In this document: in pieces, positions 1 to 9,029 of the stretch | Layout: every line of letters begins with the position of its first letter | Position numbering within the stretch: the first letter of the stretch is position 1 | DNA from: Candidatus Mailhella merdavium | GTDB lineage: Bacteria > Desulfobacterota > Desulfovibrionia > Desulfovibrionales > Desulfovibrionaceae | NCBI GenBank assembly: GCA_019119045.1 | Contig: DWXS01000031.1 | Span: 28,615-92,614, forward strand | Reading direction: 5' to 3' | Length of the DNA: 64,000 nt | Made by a program: the position numbers and the translations under genes | Notes under the pieces: generated by a model | Databases searched by the model: none | The model's input: the letters and a program-made list of their open reading frames with translations, nothing else | What the model was told of the DNA's origin: nothing

Positions 1-564
1 GGTACAGCAGCGATGCTCAAAAAAATTGAGCAGCGCGCGGCAGTTCATGGTCACCACAATATTGCTGGCCGCAGCCTGCGGCAACACAAAGCGCGCATCC
101 TCCTTCGCGCTCCGGCCGCGTCCGGCGGCCTCAAGCAGATCCCTGAGATCCCGGTATGCCTCTCCCACCTCGTTCATGAAGCGTTCAAAACGTTCACGGG
201 CTTCAGGGAGTGCGGCGATGGCCGGCGGCATGACATAGTTCATGGCCGAGGCGTCCACATAACGCTGACTTTGCTGGGAATAGGAGGCGATTCTGTGTCG
301 CACCAGCTGATGCGTCAGCGCGCGGGAAACGCCGGAAAGCGCAAAGGTGAAGCTGACATGCTCCGCCGGGCTGACATGCCCGGACTCCAGCACCGAGGCC
401 ACGAATTCCGCCTGCTTTTCCCGACTGATCTCTCCGTTCAGCAGACGGGGCCACATGTCCGCCACAAATCCGGCATGATAGCATTGCCGGAAGGCCGCAT
501 ATATCAGCGACAACGGCTCCGGCGTATGGGTCAGCAATTCCACTCTGGGTTCCACTGCGGGCAT
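1..564 (-). CDS. thyX: Flavin-dependent thymidylate synthase ThyX (3' end outside window)
   Basis: This gene is missing from the ORF track because its stop lies beyond the left edge. Translating the minus strand from the ATG at 564 gives MPAVEPRVELLTHTPEP and 188 codons open to base 1. It contains RHRIASYSQQSQRY, which fits the ThyX signature RHR-x7-S, followed by NYVMPP and a VTMNCRALLNFFEHR segment typical of the C-terminal half. ThyX makes dTMP from dUMP with methylene-THF, FAD and NADPH in the cytoplasm. About 130 bp of intergenic DNA separates it from the ruvB stop, so it may be the last gene of the ruvAB transcript or have its own promoter. The active-site and FAD-binding region is intact; only the C-terminus is lost to the window edge. 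Confidence 0.95.
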   Translation of the reverse strand, partial: MPAVEPRVELLTHTPEPLSLIYAAFRQCYHAGFVADMWPRLLNGEISREKQAEFVASVLESGHVSPAEHVSFTFALSGVSRALTHQLVRHRIASYSQQSQRYVDASAMNYVMPPAIAALPEARERFERFMNEVGEAYRDLRDLLEAAGRGRSAKEDARFVLPQAAASNIVVTMNCRALLNFFEHRCCT

Positions 565-699
565 GTCGCGCTCCTTGCCTCATATCATAATTGACGGATC
601 GCTCCCGGCCTTTTCTGCCGGAAGATTCCGGAAAATTCGCGAAACCATAAGATGGCGGAGGACGTAGCGCAAGAAATTTTCGGCGACGTCCCGCCCGGA

Positions 700-1746
700 C
701 TAATGCAGGCCTATTTTCAGATGACGGTATGCCTTCTGCGTGGCTACCCGCCCGCGCGGCGTGCGCTTGAGAAAGCCGCACTGGATAAGATAGGGTTCGT
801 AGATATCTTCCAGCGTGCGCACTTCTTCCGAGCAGGCCACAGCCAGCGTCTTGACGCCGACAGGCCCTCCGTCGAAATGCTCGATCAGCAGCGTGAGGAT
901 CTTGCGATCCATCTCGTCCAGCCCCTGCTCGTCCACCTCAAGGCGGGAAAGGGCGTTGCGGGCCTGTTCTCCGTCGACTACGCCGTTGCCGTACACTCCG
1001 GCAAAATCTCGCACGCGACGCAGCAGACGGTTGGCTATGCGCGGTGTTCCCCGCGAGCGACGGCCTATTTCCAGGGCTCCGTCTTCCGTTACGGGAACAT
1101 TGAGGATGCGCGCGGCGCGCATGACCACGCGGGCAAGTTCCTCCGGCGTATAAAATTCCAGCCGGTTGACAATTCCGAAGCGATCCCGCAGAGGCGAGGA
1201 CAGAAGACCGAGCCTCGTGGTGGCTCCCACCAGCGTGAAAGGCTCTATATCCAGCTTCACCGTCCGGGCCGCAGGCCCCTGCCCTATGACCAGATCCAGC
1301 TTGTAATCCTCCATGGCCGGATACAGCACTTCCTCCACGGTGATGGGCATACGGTGAATTTCATCGACAAAGAGAATGTCGCGCCGGGAAAGGTTGGTCA
1401 GAATGGCCGCAAGGTCGCCGCTGCGCTCCAGCACGGGGCCGGAGGTGGTGACCAGATTCACGCCCAGTTCCGCAGCCATGATCCTTGCCAGAGTGGTTTT
1501 CCCCAGACCGGGATTGCCGTAGAACAGCACATGATCCATGGCCTGCCCCCGCTCCTTCGCCGCGTTGAGGAACACGCGCATGTTGGCGCGCAGCTCCTCC
1601 TGACCGATGAAGTCGTCAAGCCGCCGGGGGCGTATGCTTTCGTCGAGATTGTCCGTCGGAGAAGAAGAATCGTCCGCTGCCGGAGCTTTTCCGGAATTTG
1701 CCGTCATTCTGCTTCCGGGAGGAAAGGGAGGAACAAATTCACTCAT
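700..1746 (-). CDS. ruvB: Holliday junction branch migration helicase RuvB
   Basis: A 348-residue AAA+ protein. Walker A (GNPGLGKTT) lies near residue 78, Walker B (ILFVDEIHR) near 125, a sensor/arginine-finger segment [18 protein letters not shown] near 174, and a C-terminal winged-helix with RTPRGR. RuvB hexamers drive branch migration of Holliday junctions loaded by RuvA. The roughly 40 residues before [11 protein letters not shown] are longer than usual and rich in Ser/Ala, so the start could be internal; the first ATG is kept because it lies only 3 bp after the ruvA stop. It is co-transcribed with ruvA. No ruvC is present in the neighbourhood. Confidence 0.97.
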   Translation of the reverse strand: MSEFVPPFPPGSRMTANSGKAPAADDSSSPTDNLDESIRPRRLDDFIGQEELRANMRVFLNAAKERGQAMDHVLFYGNPGLGKTTLARIMAAELGVNLVTTSGPVLERSGDLAAILTNLSRRDILFVDEIHRMPITVEEVLYPAMEDYKLDLVIGQGPAARTVKLDIEPFTLVGATTRLGLLSSPLRDRFGIVNRLEFYTPEELARVVMRAARILNVPVTEDGALEIGRRSRGTPRIANRLLRRVRDFAGVYGNGVVDGEQARNALSRLEVDEQGLDEMDRKILTLLIEHFDGGPVGVKTLAVACSEEVRTLEDIYEPYLIQCGFLKRTPRGRVATQKAYRHLKIGLH

Positions 1747-1749
1747 GGG

Positions 1750-2352
1750 CTATCCTTTTGCCAGAGCCTTGAGCGCGGCGCGCAAGGCTCCGCCCACATC
1801 AATATCCGGTTCGCCCGCGAAAATATCCTTGAGTATGAGGGAAGCCCTGTCTTCCTCATACCCGAGATTGGTCAGACCGGTAAGCGCGTCGCGGAACACC
1901 GAGCCGGGACGCTCCATGCCCGGCGGCAGGAGGGCGGGCATTCCGTCCGACTTGAGCTTGTACTTGAGTTCAAGAAAAATCTGCTGACCGGTCTTCTTGC
2001 CTATGCCGGGCACTCTGGTCAGGGAGGCGACGTCATCCTCCGCCACAATGCGCCGCAGATCATCCGGCCGGAACATGGACAGAATGGCCAGCGCGGTACG
2101 CGCCCCCACCCTGTTGATACCGATCAGTGTGAGGAAGGTCTGCCGTTCGTCCCAGGAAGAAAAGCCGAACAGTTCCTGCGCGTCCTCCCGGACGACAAGA
2201 CTGACATAAAGGCAGCACTGTCCGCCCCGTTCGGGAAGACGGCTCTGGATATGCGAAGGCAGGAATACCTCATATCCGACGCCGCCTTCGGTCAGCAGCA
2301 CACAGCCGTTTTCCGTAACTTCAAGCAATCTCCCTTCCAGATAGGCCAGCAT
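1750..2352 (-). CDS. ruvA: Holliday junction DNA-binding protein RuvA
   Basis: A 200-residue protein starting MLAYLEGRLLEV. The track ORF is longer, but the ATG at 2352 is preceded by GGGAG at good spacing and matches the family N-terminus. The OB-fold domain comes first. Helix-hairpin-helix motifs follow (RVGARTALAIL and LTRVPGIGKKTGQQI, around residues 75-125), with a linker and the RuvB-contacting domain III at the C-terminus. RuvA tetramers bind the four-way junction and recruit RuvB, whose gene starts 3 bp downstream. A good sigma-70-type promoter lies 40-70 bp upstream. Confidence 0.96.
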   Translation of the reverse strand: MLAYLEGRLLEVTENGCVLLTEGGVGYEVFLPSHIQSRLPERGGQCCLYVSLVVREDAQELFGFSSWDERQTFLTLIGINRVGARTALAILSMFRPDDLRRIVAEDDVASLTRVPGIGKKTGQQIFLELKYKLKSDGMPALLPPGMERPGSVFRDALTGLTNLGYEEDRASLILKDIFAGEPDIDVGGALRAALKALAKG

Positions 2353-2392
2353 ATGTCTCCCTTTCCTTCCGCCCGCACAGGGCATATCCTCC

Positions 2393-2421
2393 AATATAGC
2401 GCAAATGCGCCCTCTTGCCAA
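2393..2421 (-). promoter_or_regulatory. Putative sigma-70 promoter of ruvAB
   Basis: On the minus strand TTGGCA (2416-2421) and TATATT (2393-2398) are separated by exactly 17 bp. The spacer contains GCGCA-TT-TGCGC, a short inverted repeat. A 12-base direct repeat, GCAAGAGGGCGC on the minus strand, overlaps the -35 region (2407-2418) and recurs upstream (2446-2457). No match to a known LexA box was recognised. Confidence 0.6.
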
Positions 2422-2528
2422 CGTTCCGGGGCGGTCTTGCCCCGCGCGCCCTCTTGCGCTATGCCGACAAGGTCGCATCACGCTCATACCCTGTGTCATG
2501 ACAAGGCGAAACAGCCGCGGAACATCCC

Positions 2529-2945
2529 ATGGAAGAACATCCTCTCCGCTTCATTGCCGCGCTGGCGGAACAGCGCATCACCGAGGCTCAGGAGGCCGGG
2601 GCTTTCGACAACCTCCCCGGATACGGCAAACCTCTGGAACTCGAAGACGACAGCCATATTCCTCCCGAACTGCGCATGAGTTACAAGATTCTGAAAAACG
2701 CGGGATATATCCCTCCCGAACTTGCCGAGCGCAAGGAAATAGACAGCCTGCTGGACATGCTGGAACACTCGCAGGACGAACAGCTCCGGCTGCGGCAGAT
2801 GCGCAAGCTGGAAGTGCTGGTACTTCAGGCAAAGTCCCGGCGCAAACGCTCCCTTGCTCTGGAACAGGCCGATCCGTATTATGAAAAGGTTCTCCGCCGC
2901 ATTTCCATACTGGGCGGCCGCCGCGAAGCGGCGAAAAAAAACTGA
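2529..2945 (+). CDS. DUF1992 (DnaJ-subfamily-C-28-like) small protein
   Basis: A 138-residue cytoplasmic protein beginning MEEHPLRFIAALAEQRITEAQEAGAFDNLPGYGKPL. The segment I-x-EA-x-x-x-G-x-F-x-NLPG-x-GKPL, followed by PPELRMSYKILKNAGYIPPE, is the DUF1992 signature. The C-terminal half is charged and probably helical or coiled-coil. The family has no firmly established biochemical function in bacteria. The gene is divergent from ruvA, and the 176-bp gap holds the ruvA promoter. It is followed by uvrA on the same strand after about 155 bp. Confidence 0.85.
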   Translation: MEEHPLRFIAALAEQRITEAQEAGAFDNLPGYGKPLELEDDSHIPPELRMSYKILKNAGYIPPELAERKEIDSLLDMLEHSQDEQLRLRQMRKLEVLVLQAKSRRKRSLALEQADPYYEKVLRRISILGGRREAAKKN

Positions 2946-3101
2946 TGCCGCACGGAAATTTCGCGCTCCCGCCCTTGTCGGCGGCCCCCGTCATCGACAA
3001 GAGCCGCCGCGTGCATTATCTTGACAACGTGCCGTCCTGTGCGGCCGGATACCCGAATCACCGGCGTTCCGAAACGGGCCGCAGGCCCTCTTTCAAAACA
3101 T

Positions 3102-6100
3102 ATGACCAGAACAAAAGATTCGTCGCCCGCGCATGATGACGCCATAATCATCGAAGGCGCCCGGCAGCACAATCTCAAGAACATCGACGTCACCATCCCG
3201 CGCAACGAACTCGTTGTCGTATGCGGCCCGTCCGGATCGGGCAAGTCCACGCTGGCCTTTGATATCGTGTATGCCGAAGGCCAGCGGCGCTATGTGGAAT
3301 CGCTGTCGGCCTATGCCCGCCAATTCCTGCCCAAGATGGACAAGCCGCTGGTGGACAAAATCGAGGGGCTTTCGCCCGCCATTTCGCTGGAACAGCAGAC
3401 CACAGGCCGCAATCCGCGTTCCACCGTGGGTACGGTAACCGAAATATACGACTTTCTGCGCGTCTTTTTCGCGCGGCTCGGCAAAACATACTGCATCAAG
3501 TGCGGCACTCCCATCGAGGCGCGCTCGGCCGATGAAATCATTGCCGACATTCTGGCTCTGCCGGAAGGGGAAAAAGTCATCCTCATGGCCCCGCTGGTGG
3601 AATTGCAGAAGGGAACCCACGCCGATCGCCTGAAAAAGCTCCAGAGCGAAGGCTTTGTCCGCGTAAGAGTGGCCACTCAGGGAGAAGAACCGCGCATCCT
3701 GAACATCGAGGAAGTTCCCGCGCTGGACAAGAATAAAAAACACAGCATCGATCTGGTGGTGGATCGCCTCGTGATCCGGGACGACATGCGCACCAGACTG
3801 GCCGACTCTGTGGAACTGGCCCTGCGCTGGGGCGAGGGGAGAATCATCGTCAGCATTCCCGGCAAACAGGATATCATTCATTCCACGGATTCCGCCTGCC
3901 CCAAATGTCATCACAGTATGCCCGCCCCTTCCCCTCAGCTCTTCTCCTTCAACGGACCTCAGGGAGCCTGCCCCCAGTGTTCGGGCATAGGTACTGTTGC
4001 GACCTTCGATCCCCAGCTCATCGCTCCGGATCAAAGCCTGTCTCTGCGTCAGGGGGTCATTGCGCCGCTTTCCCAGCCCAGCACCATGTCCAGACTGGAA
4101 AAGGCTCTGACCGCGCTGGGCAAACGCCACAAGTTCACGCTGGACACGCCGCTGAAGGACTTTTCGGAAGAGGCCTTCCGGGCTCTGTTCCATGGCGAGC
4201 CGGGCGGCATCAACCGCACGGGCAGTCTGCGGCGCAACTTCATGGGCGGAACCTCGCTGAACAACGAAACCATACGCGAAGCCCGCTTCAGTCAGGAATA
4301 CGACGTTTCCGAAAGCCACTGGCCGGGCGTCATGTACCTGCTGGAACGCCGTATGCAGAACAGCGAAGCCTGGGGAGACATACTCTCCCGCTACAGCTAT
4401 GCTGTGGACTGCCCCTCCTGCCACGGCGCACGTCTGCGCCCCGAAGCTCTGTGCGTGCGTGTGGACGGCATGAATATTCAGGAATTCTGCTCCCTGTCCA
4501 TTGATAAGGCTCTTGCCTGGATTAAGGAACGCAGCTTCACGGGGCGTCATGCCGTTGTGGCGGAACCGCTGCTTAAGGAACTTATCCACCGCCTCAGCTT
4601 TCTCATCAATGTAGGCCTGGATTATCTCACGCTGGGGCGCGCCATGCTCACCCTCTCCGGCGGAGAAGCCCAACGCATCCGCCTTGCCTCGCAGCTCGGC
4701 TCCGGCCTTGTGGGCGTGACCTATGTGCTGGACGAGCCCTCCATAGGCCTGCACCCGCGCGACAACGAACGCCTGATCAGCACCCTGCGCAGTCTCCAGA
4801 AGCGGGGTAACACCGTACTTGTGGTGGAACACGACGAGGCCACCATCCGCGAGGCGGACACCGTAATCGAACTCGGCCCCGGCTCCGGATCGCAGGGAGG
4901 AGAACTGGTCTTCTCTGGAAGCGTGGAAGAACTCTTCAACGATTCCGACAGCCTTACGGCCAAGTACCTGCGCGGCGACCTCACGCCGCCCATGCCGGAC
5001 GAACGCCGGGAACCCGAAGACTATCTCACGCTGCGCGGGGTGACGACCAACAATCTCAAGAATATCGACTGCGCCATTCCTCTTGGTCTGCTGACCTGTG
5101 TGACGGGCGTATCCGGTTCGGGCAAGAGTTCTCTGGTAGTGGACACCCTGTACAAGCATGTGGCCATGCACTGCGGAATCAAGGTGGATCAGCCCGGCAC
5201 GCTGAAAAGCATCGACAATCTGGATAAAATAGAGCGCGTCGTGGCCATCGATCAAAGCCCCATAGGGCGGACGCCGCGATCCAATCCGGCCACCTATACA
5301 AAGATATTCGACGATATCCGCAAGATATTCGCCATGACTCCGGACGCCAGAAAGCGCGGCTACACGCCGGGCCGTTTCAGCTTCAACGTCCCCGGCGGAC
5401 GCTGCGAAACATGCAGCGGCGACGGCCAGATCCGGGTGGAAATGCACTTTCTGCCGGATATCTTTGTGACCTGCGACGTCTGCAAGGGCAGACGCTTCAA
5501 CAGGGAAACGCTGGAAGTACGCTACAAGGATCTGAACATAGCCGAGGTGCTTGATCTGCCCGTGCGTGACGCCCGGCAGTTCTTTTCCAGCTATCCGGCT
5601 CTGGAACGGCGTCTGGCCGTGCTGGAAGACGTGGGCCTCGATTATATACGCCTCGGGCAGCCGGCCACGACCCTTTCCGGCGGAGAGGCCCAGCGCATCA
5701 AAATTTCCCGCGAGCTGGGCAAGCGTTCCCTGCCCGGAACCCTGTATATTCTGGACGAACCCACCACGGGCCTGCACATGCACGAAGTCGGCAAACTGAT
5801 CACCGTGCTGCATCATCTGGTGGACAAGGGCGCGACGGTTGTGGTCATCGAACACAACACGGACATCATTCTTGCTTCCGACTATGTCGTCGATCTCGGC
5901 CCCGGCGGAGGGGAAAACGGCGGACGCATCGTTTCCGCCGGCACGCCGGAAGCGATTATGGCCGATCCGGCCTCCATCACCGGCCGCTTCCTTGTGGAGG
6001 AACGGCGCCTGAGGCGGCGGCAGAAAATGCTCGGGGAAAAGGCGGCCCGGACGGAAGAGTCCGCCAAAGAAGCTCCGCTCCCCGGAAAAAAGACTTCAGG

Positions 6101-6128
6101 AAAAAGCGGCACCCGCAAACGTGCCTGA
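3102..6128 (+). CDS. uvrA: Excinuclease ABC subunit A
   Basis: The damage-recognition ATPase of nucleotide excision repair. The first ABC half has Walker A GPSGSGKSTLAF near residue 42, zinc-site cysteines (CIKCG, CPKC and CPQC pairs), signature LSGGEAQRIRLA and Walker B VLDEPSIGLHPRD. The second half has GVSGSGKSSLVVDTLY, the CETCSGDG/CDVCKGRR zinc finger, LSGGEAQRIKIS and ILDEPTTGLH. The track ORF starts at a TTG (3021); that TTGACA looks more like a -35 box, and the ATG at 3102 (MTRTKDSSPAHDD) places the conserved IIIEGARQHNLKNI block at the usual distance, giving 1008 residues. The ribosome-binding site before 3102 is weak, so the start is not certain. The C-terminal 35 residues are a basic Lys/Arg/Ala tail. 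Confidence 0.97.
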   Translation: MTRTKDSSPAHDDAIIIEGARQHNLKNIDVTIPRNELVVVCGPSGSGKSTLAFDIVYAEGQRRYVESLSAYARQFLPKMDKPLVDKIEGLSPAISLEQQTTGRNPRSTVGTVTEIYDFLRVFFARLGKTYCIKCGTPIEARSADEIIADILALPEGEKVILMAPLVELQKGTHADRLKKLQSEGFVRVRVATQGEEPRILNIEEVPALDKNKKHSIDLVVDRLVIRDDMRTRLADSVELALRWGEGRIIVSIPGKQDIIHSTDSACPKCHHSMPAPSPQLFSFNGPQGACPQCSGIGTVATFDPQLIAPDQSLSLRQGVIAPLSQPSTMSRLEKALTALGKRHKFTLDTPLKDFSEEAFRALFHGEPGGINRTGSLRRNFMGGTSLNNETIREARFSQEYDVSESHWPGVMYLLERRMQNSEAWGDILSRYSYAVDCPSCHGARLRPEALCVRVDGMNIQEFCSLSIDKALAWIKERSFTGRHAVVAEPLLKELIHRLSFLINVGLDYLTLGRAMLTLSGGEAQRIRLASQLGSGLVGVTYVLDEPSIGLHPRDNERLISTLRSLQKRGNTVLVVEHDEATIREADTVIELGPGSGSQGGELVFSGSVEELFNDSDSLTAKYLRGDLTPPMPDERREPEDYLTLRGVTTNNLKNIDCAIPLGLLTCVTGVSGSGKSSLVVDTLYKHVAMHCGIKVDQPGTLKSIDNLDKIERVVAIDQSPIGRTPRSNPATYTKIFDDIRKIFAMTPDARKRGYTPGRFSFNVPGGRCETCSGDGQIRVEMHFLPDIFVTCDVCKGRRFNRETLEVRYKDLNIAEVLDLPVRDARQFFSSYPALERRLAVLEDVGLDYIRLGQPATTLSGGEAQRIKISRELGKRSLPGTLYILDEPTTGLHMHEVGKLITVLHHLVDKGATVVVIEHNTDIILASDYVVDLGPGGGENGGRIVSAGTPEAIMADPASITGRFLVEERRLRRRQKMLGEKAARTEESAKEAPLPGKKTSGKSGTRKRA

Positions 6129-6191
6129 CCTGTCCTTTCAGCCCGGGCGCTGTTCCGCACCGTCTCGCCCGGCACACGTTGAGGATTTGCC

Positions 6192-7760
6192 ATGCCTACC
6201 ACAATATCATACACCCTGCGGCACTTCACGCTGACGGCAGTCTGCTGGGCAGCCATGGCGGCCCCTGCCGCTCTGGCCGCGCCTGTTTCGGTTCTGCTGC
6301 ATCCGGCCGGCGCCCTCGTTCACGAGGAGTTTACCCTCACCCCCGCGCAGGATGGGCGCACCCTGCGCTTCCAGCTCCCTCCCGATGCCGATACCCGCAG
6401 TATCGACGTCACGGCAGCCAATCATGTCATTACCTCGATCAGCTTCCGGGACAGCATCGCGCCGGACGAAGAACCCGTCCTGTCCCTGAAACGTGACCTT
6501 GAAAAGGTGCGCGCCGATATACGCTCTCTGCAAACCCTCGGAGGAGATGCCGACGCCTATCGGGATCTGTGGCGTCACCCGCCCGTCACGCTCAATTCGC
6601 CGACAGATCTGCCCGCTCTGGCCGATCTTACGGCCCGCAGACTCGCCGCCTTTGACGACGGACGCGAAGCGCGTCTTGCCAAGCTCCAGACGCTCACGGA
6701 ACAGGAAGCATTGCTTGTCCAGAGGCTGGAAGAAGCCGGAGGAAGCGGATTTGCCAGGGAAGCGATCATAACCCTCGACAGGAATGCCGGAGGCCCGGTA
6801 AAAATCAACTGTGTGTACAACAGCACGAATGCCGGGTGGAGACCTCTGTACCGGCTCGAAGCCCGTCCGGATCAGGGCATTGTAGAATTGGGGCTTGAGG
6901 CGGAAATCTGGCAGCGCAGCGGGCGCGACTGGAAAAACGTGACGCTTCAGCTCGCCACGGAAGATCCCCGCCAGAACATGACGCCTCCCGCTCTGGCCTC
7001 ATGGATTGCCAGACCCCGTCCTCTCCAGCCGGAACCTCTGGCCCGTTCGGCCGGCAGCAACATGCTCATGGACAGCGTCCCCATGGGTGCAAAACAGGAA
7101 AGCAGCGCGGCCCTTGCTCCGAGTACGCCGCCCCGCTACATGGACGGCGCAAGCTATGAAGTATGGGATCTCGGCCACCGCAACGTAGACGCCGGCCCCA
7201 ACCTGCGTCTGCCGCTGCACAGAGAAGAACTCAAGGCGACCTTCTCCTATGTGGCGCGCCCTTCCCGCACCCGAGACGCCTACCTTGCCGCACGCCTTAA
7301 TCTGCCCGCCATGCGGCACTTCCCCGCCGGAGACGCGCTGTTCTTTGTGGACGGCGTGCTGGCGGGCAATTCCTCCTTCAGTCTGGATACCGACGAAGGG
7401 GGCTTTTCCGACAACAGCATTTTCTTCGGACGAGATCCCCTGGTCACGGCGGAGATGAAAAGCACAGCCCAGCAGAGCGGGCGCGAAGGTTTCATCGACC
7501 GCAAGCGTACCTATACCTGGGACTGGACAATGATCATAACCAACCGCCATAAACGCTCTGTCGACGTCCGCGTGGAAGAACCCGCTCCCCAGAGCCGGGA
7601 CAAACAGATCGTCATGGATGTCTATTCCTCTCCCGAAGCAAGTCGGGAAGGCAATACGCTGTTCTGGAACGTGAAGGTTCCGGCAGGCAAGAGCGTGAAC
7701 ATCAGTCACAAAGTCCAGCTTTCCGCCCCTGCCGACATGCAGGTATGGGAAGGCCGCTGA
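6192..7760 (+). CDS. Secreted DUF4139 domain protein (mucoidy inhibitor A-like)
   Basis: A 522-residue protein with a Sec signal peptide (hydrophobic stretch, then AAPAALAAP, cleavage near residue 31). Residues 35-100 resemble the DUF4140 N-terminal domain. A short helical region follows, and then a DUF4139 region with YNSTNAGWRPLYRLEA and GRDWKNVTLQLATEDP, equivalent to the family's Y-x-x-x-NA-x-W-x-P-x-Y and DW-x-x-v-x-L-x-L-x-T motifs. The biochemical role of the family is unknown. GAGGAT five bases before the ATG supports the start. It stands alone between uvrA and an untranslated gap. Confidence 0.8.
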   Translation: MPTTISYTLRHFTLTAVCWAAMAAPAALAAPVSVLLHPAGALVHEEFTLTPAQDGRTLRFQLPPDADTRSIDVTAANHVITSISFRDSIAPDEEPVLSLKRDLEKVRADIRSLQTLGGDADAYRDLWRHPPVTLNSPTDLPALADLTARRLAAFDDGREARLAKLQTLTEQEALLVQRLEEAGGSGFAREAIITLDRNAGGPVKINCVYNSTNAGWRPLYRLEARPDQGIVELGLEAEIWQRSGRDWKNVTLQLATEDPRQNMTPPALASWIARPRPLQPEPLARSAGSNMLMDSVPMGAKQESSAALAPSTPPRYMDGASYEVWDLGHRNVDAGPNLRLPLHREELKATFSYVARPSRTRDAYLAARLNLPAMRHFPAGDALFFVDGVLAGNSSFSLDTDEGGFSDNSIFFGRDPLVTAEMKSTAQQSGREGFIDRKRTYTWDWTMIITNRHKRSVDVRVEEPAPQSRDKQIVMDVYSSPEASREGNTLFWNVKVPAGKSVNISHKVQLSAPADMQVWEGR

Positions 7761-8441
7761 CATGCTGCGGATCTGCCTTTCTCTCACCAGAGAGGGCAGA
7801 TCCGCTCCCCCATGCTTCCCCTGCCGCCGAGAACGCTTCCCCGCAAGCCGCCTTCGGCCTGCTCTGCGCCCGAGAACTGCCATAGCCCGGCAGCCTCTGC
7901 TTCGGCCGCGGCCTCCATCAAACATCCCGAACAACGCGCCGTCAAAGGCCTCGGAACATACTTCTTCGCAGAGCGGAGACATCCCGAATCGTCCGCTTTC
8001 CCCCAACGACAGTTCCCGTTTCGCGCTGTCCTTTCCCTGAACAGAAGACAGACCGTTTTCAGTTTCCCTCATATTCCGAATACTGCATGCCGGGAACAAG
8101 GCTTTTTCCTGAAGCCGCCTGCCCGATATTTCGGAATATTTCCCCTCCTGCGTCCCGGCGACCCCGAAAACAGACAATTCCACGCCCTCTCCCGGGCAAG
8201 TCTCTGTTCAGCCCGCGGCTGCGGAACAGGACTTCCGGCAAAGCGGCAGGGGGAAGGCTCCAGATACGATCTGCCTCACACTGAGGGGAAAATCTTCAAA
8301 ACAAGCGTGCAACAATATGCCGCACGCGGCGTCATACGGCACACCGTACTCCTTGCAGGGCAGAGGTGCGGGCAGACTCAGCAAGCGCGGCGTTCCGCCC
8401 GGAAAGCCGACATGGCGAGCGGGGAATTTCCGCAGAAGTCT
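7761..8441. other. Intergenic region with no recognised gene
   Basis: About 680 bp between a plus-strand stop and the cobU stop (minus), so it is a convergent region. It begins with a long hairpin (7768-7804). ORFs crossing it on both strands (for example 7812-9098 + and 6999-8183 -) are extensions of shadows of neighbouring genes and show no family resemblance. A short inverted repeat, ATATTCCGA (8071-8079) with TCGGAATAT (8131-8139), is present; its meaning is unclear. Confidence 0.5.
7768..7804 (+). terminator. Long hairpin after the DUF4139 gene
   Basis: CGGATCTGCC pairs perfectly with GGCAGATCCG, and the inner TCTCT/AGAGA continues the stem around a small loop. It starts 8 bp after the stop codon. 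No U-tract follows, so it may be a 3'-end stabiliser or a weak terminator. Confidence 0.55.
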
Positions 8442-9029
8442 CTAATCCATACGTCCTTTGAGCATCAGCGGTATGCCGCAGGCACAGAACATGACGTTGC
8501 GGCAGGAGCGGGCCAGAATCTGGTTCGCCTCCCCCTGAAGATCCCGGAAACGCCTGCCGACAGCCGTTTCCGGCACCAGCCCCATGCCGACTTCGTCGCT
8601 TACCAAGGCCACGGGAAGAGGACTCTGCTCCAGCCAGCGGGCCAGACTTTTCACCCGGCCGAGTATGAATGCGTCCTCTTTCTCCATAAGGCCGGCGATC
8701 CACATGCCGACGCTGTCGAATACGGCCGCGCGACAGCTTTCCGCAGCCTGAAGCAGGGCATTTTCCGCCGTACACAGAGGGCCGCGTCCGTCCTCGCAGG
8801 CCAGCAACGTAAGCCAGTCCGGCCCCCGTTCGGCCTGATGCCGGGCAATGCGGGCCTGCATCTCGGGATCGTCCCACTCCGTGGCCTCCCGCCCGGACAT
8901 CTCCCGCCGGACAGGCGGGCGTGCCGTGGCGATATAGGCCCGAGGCCCGGGGCGACGCAAAGCCCATTGCATGGCCGCCTCGCTTTTGCCGCTGCGACAG
9001 CCGCCGACGACGAGAAGCGTGTCCGTCAT
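8442..9029 (-). CDS. cobU: Adenosylcobinamide kinase / guanylyltransferase CobU
   Basis: A 195-residue bifunctional enzyme of the nucleotide-loop assembly of cobalamin. It phosphorylates adenosylcobinamide and transfers GMP to it. Visible family motifs are the P-loop VGGCRSGKSEAA at residues 8-19, YIATARP, RIARHQAERGPDW (the guanylation-histidine region), DSVGMWIAGLM and VSDEVGMGLVPE. Its ATG overlaps the stop of the upstream hypothetical gene in an ATGA-type junction, so the two are translationally coupled. No other cob gene lies in the window. The B12-dependent eutBC pair lies about 3 kb away on the other strand, which fits a B12 user but does not prove a functional link. Confidence 0.93.
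   Translation of the reverse strand: MTDTLLVVGGCRSGKSEAAMQWALRRPGPRAYIATARPPVRREMSGREATEWDDPEMQARIARHQAERGPDWLTLLACEDGRGPLCTAENALLQAAESCRAAVFDSVGMWIAGLMEKEDAFILGRVKSLARWLEQSPLPVALVSDEVGMGLVPETAVGRRFRDLQGEANQILARSCRNVMFCACGIPLMLKGRMD

Noticed and set aside
652-2679. 675-residue plus-strand ORF over ruvBA
   Set aside because: Shadow of ruvB and ruvA; no recognisable domain.
3093-5855. 920-residue minus-strand ORF opposite uvrA
   Set aside because: It lies entirely over uvrA, whose motifs are unambiguous. The antisense frame stays open because of GC-rich codon bias.
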